A stretch of DNA of 7,638 nucleotides from Betaproteobacteria bacterium (GTDB lineage Bacteria; Pseudomonadota; Gammaproteobacteria; Burkholderiales; Gallionellaceae), in assembly GCA_028871775.1 (NCBI GenBank), contig JAGWMH010000084.1, positions 1 to 7,638 on the forward strand, given 5' to 3'. Made by a program: the position numbers and the translations under genes. The notes below the pieces were generated by a model. The model had not been told where the DNA came from, ran no database searches, and saw only the letters and a program-made list of their open reading frames with translations. Position 1 is the first letter of the stretch. Every line of letters begins with the position of its first letter. Below are positions 4,339-7,638 of the stretch, one piece after another.

Positions 4339-5570
4339 CTGTGCAACGCTACCTTGCCCAAATCCCAAATCGGCAGGAAGACGCCCAGCGCCAGGATCAG
4401 CACCAGGATGCCCAGCGCGATAATCATGATGGGTTCGATCTGCTGGCTGAGTGTCTTCACTTCGTACTCCACCTCGCCCTCGTACATGCCGGCAACCTCC
4501 ATCATCAGGCCGTCCATATCGCCGGTTTCCTCACCCACCGCAATCATCTGCAACACCGTGGCGTTGAACACGCCGGTCGCCAGGGCAGTGCGCAATATGC
4601 TTTCGCCGCGCTCGACGCCGTCACGCATCTGTTCGACGCGGGCGCGCATGAATTCGTTGTCCACCACCATGCTTACCACGGTCAGCCCCTGCACGATGGG
4701 GATGCCGCTCTTGAAAGCCAGCGCCAGGCTGCGTGCGAACCGCGCCAATGCCCCTTTTAATATGATTTTCCCGGCGACAGGAATCTGGAGTTTGTACTTG
4801 TCCCATTTGTACTTGCCGCTCGGGGTGCTGGTGTAGGCGCGGAAAGCGGCCGCTGCACCAATTGCCATCGCCAGCAACAGCGGCCAGAAATGCACCATGA
4901 AGCTGGAGAAACCGATGAGCGCCCTGGTAAGCAACGGCAATTCGGCGTGAAAGCCTTCGAATACTTTGGCAAACGCCGGTATGACAAAGAGGGTCACGAT
5001 CACGATGGCAACCACTATGGCCGCCGCCACAAACATCGGGTAGCGCAATGCGCTACGGATGCTCTCGTTCATCTGCTTCTCGAACTCAAGATGTTCATAC
5101 AGGCGCAAGAAGGTTTTATCCAGCATGCCGGTCATTTCCCCGACTTGCACCATGCTGACATAGAACGGCGAAAATATTTTCGGATGGCGCCGCATCGCGG
5201 TGCTGAGCTCCCGGCCGCTGTCCAGGCTGTCGCGCAAGTCCTGCAATACGGCGGCAAAATCGCGGTGTTGCGACGATTCCTGCAAACCTGCCAGCGCACG
5301 CATGATGGGCACCCCCGCCTTGAGCAACGTATACATCTGGCGGCTGAACAGCATCACATCCAGCGGCTCGACTTTTTTCGCCCTCAAGGCACGCCACAGC
5401 GAGGGGCTCTTGGCTTTTGCGGTAAGTATCACACCGGATGGCATGATCTCGGTTGGCGTAATGCCAATGTTGAACAACTGATCGGCAATGGCGCCGGTAT
5501 CGGGGCCATCCAGGGTGCCCTGCACCAGATCGCCGCGCGCACTCCTTCCCTTATAGGAGAATACGGCCAT
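4335..5570 (-). CDS. mshG: MSHA platform protein MshG (GspF/PilC family)
   Basis: 411-residue inner-membrane platform protein, the usual length for MshG. It has two GspF cytoplasmic domains (about 70-195 and 272-395), each with the family's four-helix pattern: DVMLFSRQMYTLLKAGVPIMRAL in the first and ARFARSLALAFKSGIPIVQGL in the second, both followed by VGE(M/E)TG(M/D). Transmembrane segments are predicted at about 179-200, 222-243 and 380-402. It transmits ATPase motion from MshE to pilin insertion. The start at 5570 is preceded by GAGGG with 7-nt spacing, which lies inside the 39-aa small ORF; that ORF's stop overlaps this start as TGATG. The stop overlaps the next gene as ATGA. Confidence 0.95.
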   Translation of the reverse strand: MAVFSYKGRSARGDLVQGTLDGPDTGAIADQLFNIGITPTEIMPSGVILTAKAKSPSLWRALRAKKVEPLDVMLFSRQMYTLLKAGVPIMRALAGLQESSQHRDFAAVLQDLRDSLDSGRELSTAMRRHPKIFSPFYVSMVQVGEMTGMLDKTFLRLYEHLEFEKQMNESIRSALRYPMFVAAAIVVAIVIVTLFVIPAFAKVFEGFHAELPLLTRALIGFSSFMVHFWPLLLAMAIGAAAAFRAYTSTPSGKYKWDKYKLQIPVAGKIILKGALARFARSLALAFKSGIPIVQGLTVVSMVVDNEFMRARVEQMRDGVERGESILRTALATGVFNATVLQMIAVGEETGDMDGLMMEVAGMYEGEVEYEVKTLSQQIEPIMIIALGILVLILALGVFLPIWDLGKVALHR

Positions 5571-5689
5571 CAGAAGCCCTCACCTGAAACCGGCAGTTTC
5601 ATCATAACCAACCGCTTGGCAACCGTCTTTCGGGTGCCCGGCCAAAAGCTCTTCGGCTGGTTGCTTAGCGGGATGGCTAGTTGCTTCAT
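5570..5689 (-). CDS. Candidate 39-aa small protein between mshE and mshG
   Basis: An ATG overlapping the mshE stop (TGATG) opens 39 codons that end in a TGA overlapping the mshG start (TGATG), so the ORF exactly fills the gap. The product begins MKQLAIPLSN, contains KTVAKRLVMMK near residues 21-31 and ends VSGEGF; it is basic, with no signal peptide or membrane helix. No strong Shine-Dalgarno is seen, so expression would depend on reinitiation after mshE. Most of it is made of the palindromic repeat (5603-5692) also found near 145-267, where the same frame gives RLAIPL and KTVAKWLVM. Its function is unknown. The alternative is that the repeat is a non-coding hairpin and the open frame is incidental. 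Confidence 0.45.
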   Translation of the reverse strand: MKQLAIPLSNQPKSFWPGTRKTVAKRLVMMKLPVSGEGF

Positions 5690-5692
5690 CAG
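5603..5692. repeat. Palindromic repeat element, right copy
   Basis: About 90 bp with imperfect inverted arms. The left arm (5603-5630) matches 145-172 at 26/28 positions, and the right arm (5667-5692) matches 242-267 at 22/26. The inner stem GCAACC/GGTTGC (5619-5624 with 5658-5664) pairs. The right arm is about 4 bases longer than the left, the same asymmetry as in the other copy. It touches the mshE stop codon and supplies a second in-frame TGA. It looks like a REP/MITE-like element; no transposase is present in the window. Confidence 0.82.
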
Positions 5693-7392
5693 TCTTCTGC
5701 ACGATGGCTGATGTGCATCGCCTCCGACACCGTGGTGTGCCCCAGCACCACCTCCGATAACGCATAGTCGAGCAGGGTATAGCCTTTCATCAGCGAATGC
5801 ACCATTTGCATGAAGTAATTGGAATCATGATGGGCGGCGGCATCCACCAGACTGCGCTCCATCTCCAGCATTGAATATACCCCCATGCGTCCGCTGTAAC
5901 CTGTGCCATTGCAACGCGAACAGCCGCGCCCGTGCCGCAGGTTGCCCCAACGGTCGCGTTGAATGCCCCCATGCTCCAGCCATTCGCCTTCCTGCGGAGT
6001 GGGGATATACGGTTCGCTGCAGCTGTCGCATACCCGGCGCAACAGGCGCTGCGCCAGTATCACATTCACCGAGGATACCACCATGTATTTCGGCACACCC
6101 ATGTCCACCAGGCGGAACAAGGTACCGGCGGTATCACGCGTGTGCAGGGTGGAAAACACCAGGTGCCCGGTCATTGCGGCGCGCAGGCCGATCTGTGCCG
6201 TCTCGGGGTCGCGCATTTCACCCACCAGGATCACGTCCGGATCCTGGCGCAGGGTCGAGCGCAACACGCGCGCAAAAGTCAGGTCGATCTTGTCGTTCAC
6301 CTGCACCTGATTGATGCCCGGCAGGCGGTATTCCACCGGGTCTTCCACGGTGATGATTTTCTGGTCTATGGTGTTGATCTCCGCCAGTGCCGCATACAGC
6401 GTGGTGGTCTTGCCGCTGCCGGTCGGCCCGGTGACCAGCACCATGCCACTGCTGCGCCGGATGATTTTGCGGAAACGGGCGAGCATCTCCGGCGGCATGC
6501 CCAGCTTGTCCAGCGCAAGAAAACTGGCGCCCTCATTAAGCAGGCGCATCACCACCGATTCGCCGTATTGCGTAGGCATGGTGGAAATGCGCACGTCCAC
6601 CGCCTGGCCGCGCACCAGTACATTGAAGCGGCCATCCTGCGGCAGGCGCTTTTCCGAGATGTCCAGCCCGGACATCAGCTTCAGCCGCAACACCAGCGAG
6701 GGGGCGATCTTCCTGTCCGCCTCGGTCTGCAGATGCAGCATGCCGTCGATGCGGAAACGGATTTGCAAACGCGCTTCCTGCGGTTCTATGTGGACATCTG
6801 AAGCGCGGACTTGCGTGGCATCATTGAACACAGTCTGCAACAGCTTGACCACCGGCGCTTCTTCGATACCCGCCGCCTCGCCCATCGCGCCGAAGTCAAC
6901 ATAAGTGTCGCCCAGATCTTCGGAAAGCTCGCGCGCCAGGCCGGAGATTTCCTCGGTGCGGCGATAGACGCGGTCTATGGTTTCCAGCAACTGCCCTTCG
7001 GTGATCACCGCGAGGTCGATGTCGCGCTTCAGGGCGCGGGTGAGTTCGTCGAAGGCAAACAGGTCGGTAGGATCAGCCATGCCGACCAGCAGCTTGTCGT
7101 TGCGCTCTTCCAGCACCAGCGTGCGGAAACGGCGCGCCTGGCTCTCGGACAGCCGGCGGACGATTTCAAGGTTGACGTTATAGTATTTAAGATTGATATA
7201 GGGGATGTTGAGCTGCTTGGCCAGCGCTTCGGAAATATTGTCTTCGGTGACAAAAGCGTTGTCCACCAGCACCCGGCCGAGCTTGCGCCCGCTGCGCTTC
7301 TGTTCCTCGAGCGCAAACTTGAGCTGTTCCTGCGAGATGAGCTTTTGTTGCACCAGCAAATCGCCGAGGCGAATTTTTTCCGGACGCGCCAT
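5689..7392 (-). CDS. mshE: MSHA pilus assembly ATPase MshE (MshEN + PilB/GspE)
   Basis: 567-residue extension ATPase. The N-terminal MshEN domain has the two 24-residue c-di-GMP motifs separated by exactly five residues: R8-L-G ... Q31 and K37-L-G ... Q60. Several positions deviate from the consensus (K17 for Gly, K37 for Arg, A46 for Gly). The ATPase core has Walker A GPTGSGKT (322-329), the Asp box VEDPVE (349-354), Walker B DPDVILVGEMRD (384-395) and the His box ending TGHLVFSTLHT (408-418). The zinc-binding tetracysteine is C455/C458 with C491/C494. It powers pilus extension at the cytoplasmic face with MshG. The start at 7392 was chosen over 7440 because AGGG lies 8 nt upstream and the MARPEKIRLGDLL beginning fits the family. 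Confidence 0.96.
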   Translation of the reverse strand: MARPEKIRLGDLLVQQKLISQEQLKFALEEQKRSGRKLGRVLVDNAFVTEDNISEALAKQLNIPYINLKYYNVNLEIVRRLSESQARRFRTLVLEERNDKLLVGMADPTDLFAFDELTRALKRDIDLAVITEGQLLETIDRVYRRTEEISGLARELSEDLGDTYVDFGAMGEAAGIEEAPVVKLLQTVFNDATQVRASDVHIEPQEARLQIRFRIDGMLHLQTEADRKIAPSLVLRLKLMSGLDISEKRLPQDGRFNVLVRGQAVDVRISTMPTQYGESVVMRLLNEGASFLALDKLGMPPEMLARFRKIIRRSSGMVLVTGPTGSGKTTTLYAALAEINTIDQKIITVEDPVEYRLPGINQVQVNDKIDLTFARVLRSTLRQDPDVILVGEMRDPETAQIGLRAAMTGHLVFSTLHTRDTAGTLFRLVDMGVPKYMVVSSVNVILAQRLLRRVCDSCSEPYIPTPQEGEWLEHGGIQRDRWGNLRHGRGCSRCNGTGYSGRMGVYSMLEMERSLVDAAAHHDSNYFMQMVHSLMKGYTLLDYALSEVVLGHTTVSEAMHISHRAED

Positions 7393-7456
7393 AATGTCTA
7401 CCCTGAGTGTTGTTGTTTTAGCCCGTTCCTTTGGGCGCATGCCTGTCGCAGGCGCA

Positions 7457-7485
7457 AGTTAGCCCTTTTTTGTGCTACTGACAAG
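7457..7485 (-). promoter_or_regulatory. Possible sigma70 promoter for mshE
   Basis: On the minus strand TTGTCA, then 17 bp, then TAACTT: a good -35 box but a poor -10. It is in the 112-base divergent gap between mshE and trmL, where a promoter for the operon is expected. A small GCCTG-TCG-CAGGC hairpin (7441-7453) would lie in the mshE leader RNA. Confidence 0.35.
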
Positions 7486-7486
7486 A

Positions 7487-7514
7487 CCCGATGTTCATTG
7501 CCCGATGTTCAATG
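7487..7514. repeat. 14-bp tandem duplication at the trmL start
   Basis: CCCGATGTTCATTG (7487-7500) is followed directly by CCCGATGTTCAATG (7501-7514), 13/14 identical. Each copy carries an ATG. Only the second is in frame with trmL; the first opens an 8-codon ORF (MFIARCSM) that ends at 7517, overlapping the trmL start. Confidence 0.9.
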
Positions 7515-7638
7515 TAATCCTGTTCCAGCCGGAGATTCCGCCCAATACCGGCAACATCATCCGCCTTTGCGCCAACACCGGGGCACGGCTGCACTTGATC
7601 CGCCCGCTCGGCTTCGGGCTGGATGACAAGCAGTTGCG
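7505..7638 (+). CDS. trmL: tRNA (cytidine(34)-2'-O)-methyltransferase TrmL (5' part)
   Basis: The first 44 codons are in the window; the gene runs off the right edge. The translation [20 protein letters not shown], then [12 protein letters not shown] and [11 protein letters not shown], matches the conserved N-terminus of TrmL (SPOUT/TrmH superfamily), which 2'-O-methylates the wobble base of tRNA-Leu isoacceptors. The [15 protein letters not shown] block is diagnostic of the family. No clear Shine-Dalgarno precedes the ATG at 7505. It is divergent from mshE and functionally unrelated to the pilus; it marks the end of the MSHA operon. Confidence 0.93.
   Translation, partial: MFNVILFQPEIPPNTGNIIRLCANTGARLHLIRPLGFGLDDKQL

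Noticed and set aside
5603..5692. Insertion sequence
   Set aside because: The element is only about 90 bp, has no transposase and no visible target-site duplication; a miniature palindromic repeat fits better.
5932..6801. 289-codon open frame on the plus strand opposite mshE
   Set aside because: The opposite strand encodes the ATPase core with all its motifs; the plus-strand translation is low-complexity and His/Gln-rich.
7393..7440. Upstream start of mshE at 7440
   Set aside because: There is no Shine-Dalgarno at 7440, while AGGG lies 8 nt before 7392 and the family N-terminus begins MARPxKIRLGDLL.

Overview
The window carries most of a mannose-sensitive-haemagglutinin (MSHA) type IV pilus operon on the minus strand, plus the first codons of a divergently transcribed tRNA methyltransferase gene (trmL) at the right end. 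The organism looks like a betaproteobacterium. The grounds are the MSHA gene order, the style of the TrmL and MshE proteins and the moderate-to-high GC content. A genus cannot be fixed from this sequence; a Nitrosomonadales/Gallionellaceae-like host is only a guess.

Read in the direction of transcription (right to left), the layout is: mshE (assembly ATPase with a c-di-GMP-binding MshEN domain), a 39-codon small ORF, mshG (GspF/PilC-type platform protein), an MshB/MshF-like prepilin, mshA (major pilin), mshC, mshD, mshO and mshP (minor pilins), a 307-base gap filled by hairpin repeats, and the 5' end of a secreted protein in the mshQ position. MshE powers assembly, MshG anchors it in the inner membrane, MshA builds the fibre and MshC/D/O/P form the priming or tip complex. 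The usual upstream genes mshH-N, including the mshL secretin, are not here: mshE directly faces trmL.

The genes are packed tightly. Several junctions are ATGA or TGATG overlaps without a clear ribosome binding site, implying translational coupling. mshA is the exception. It has its own sigma70-like promoter, a strong Shine-Dalgarno and an intrinsic terminator after its stop codon, so the major pilin can be made in excess of the minor ones.

Two families of unusual repeats decorate the operon. (1) Arrays of 7-bp tandem repeats lie inside the leader-peptide coding parts of three prepilin genes (the MshB/MshF-like gene, mshD, mshO). In two of them a GCAAG-core array is followed by an inverted CTTGC-core array, and they lengthen leaders that are normally short and are cut off before assembly. 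(2) A palindromic element of about 90 bp occurs between mshE and mshG and, with duplicated arms, upstream of the mshQ-position gene. Both copies are open in the same frame and encode related peptides (LAIPL ... KTVAK-x-LVM). One copy forms a 39-aa small ORF that fits between mshE and mshG with one-base overlaps at both ends. The other forms a 67-codon in-frame upstream extension of the mshQ-position gene with its own Shine-Dalgarno. These repeats are the least explained and most interesting content of the window.
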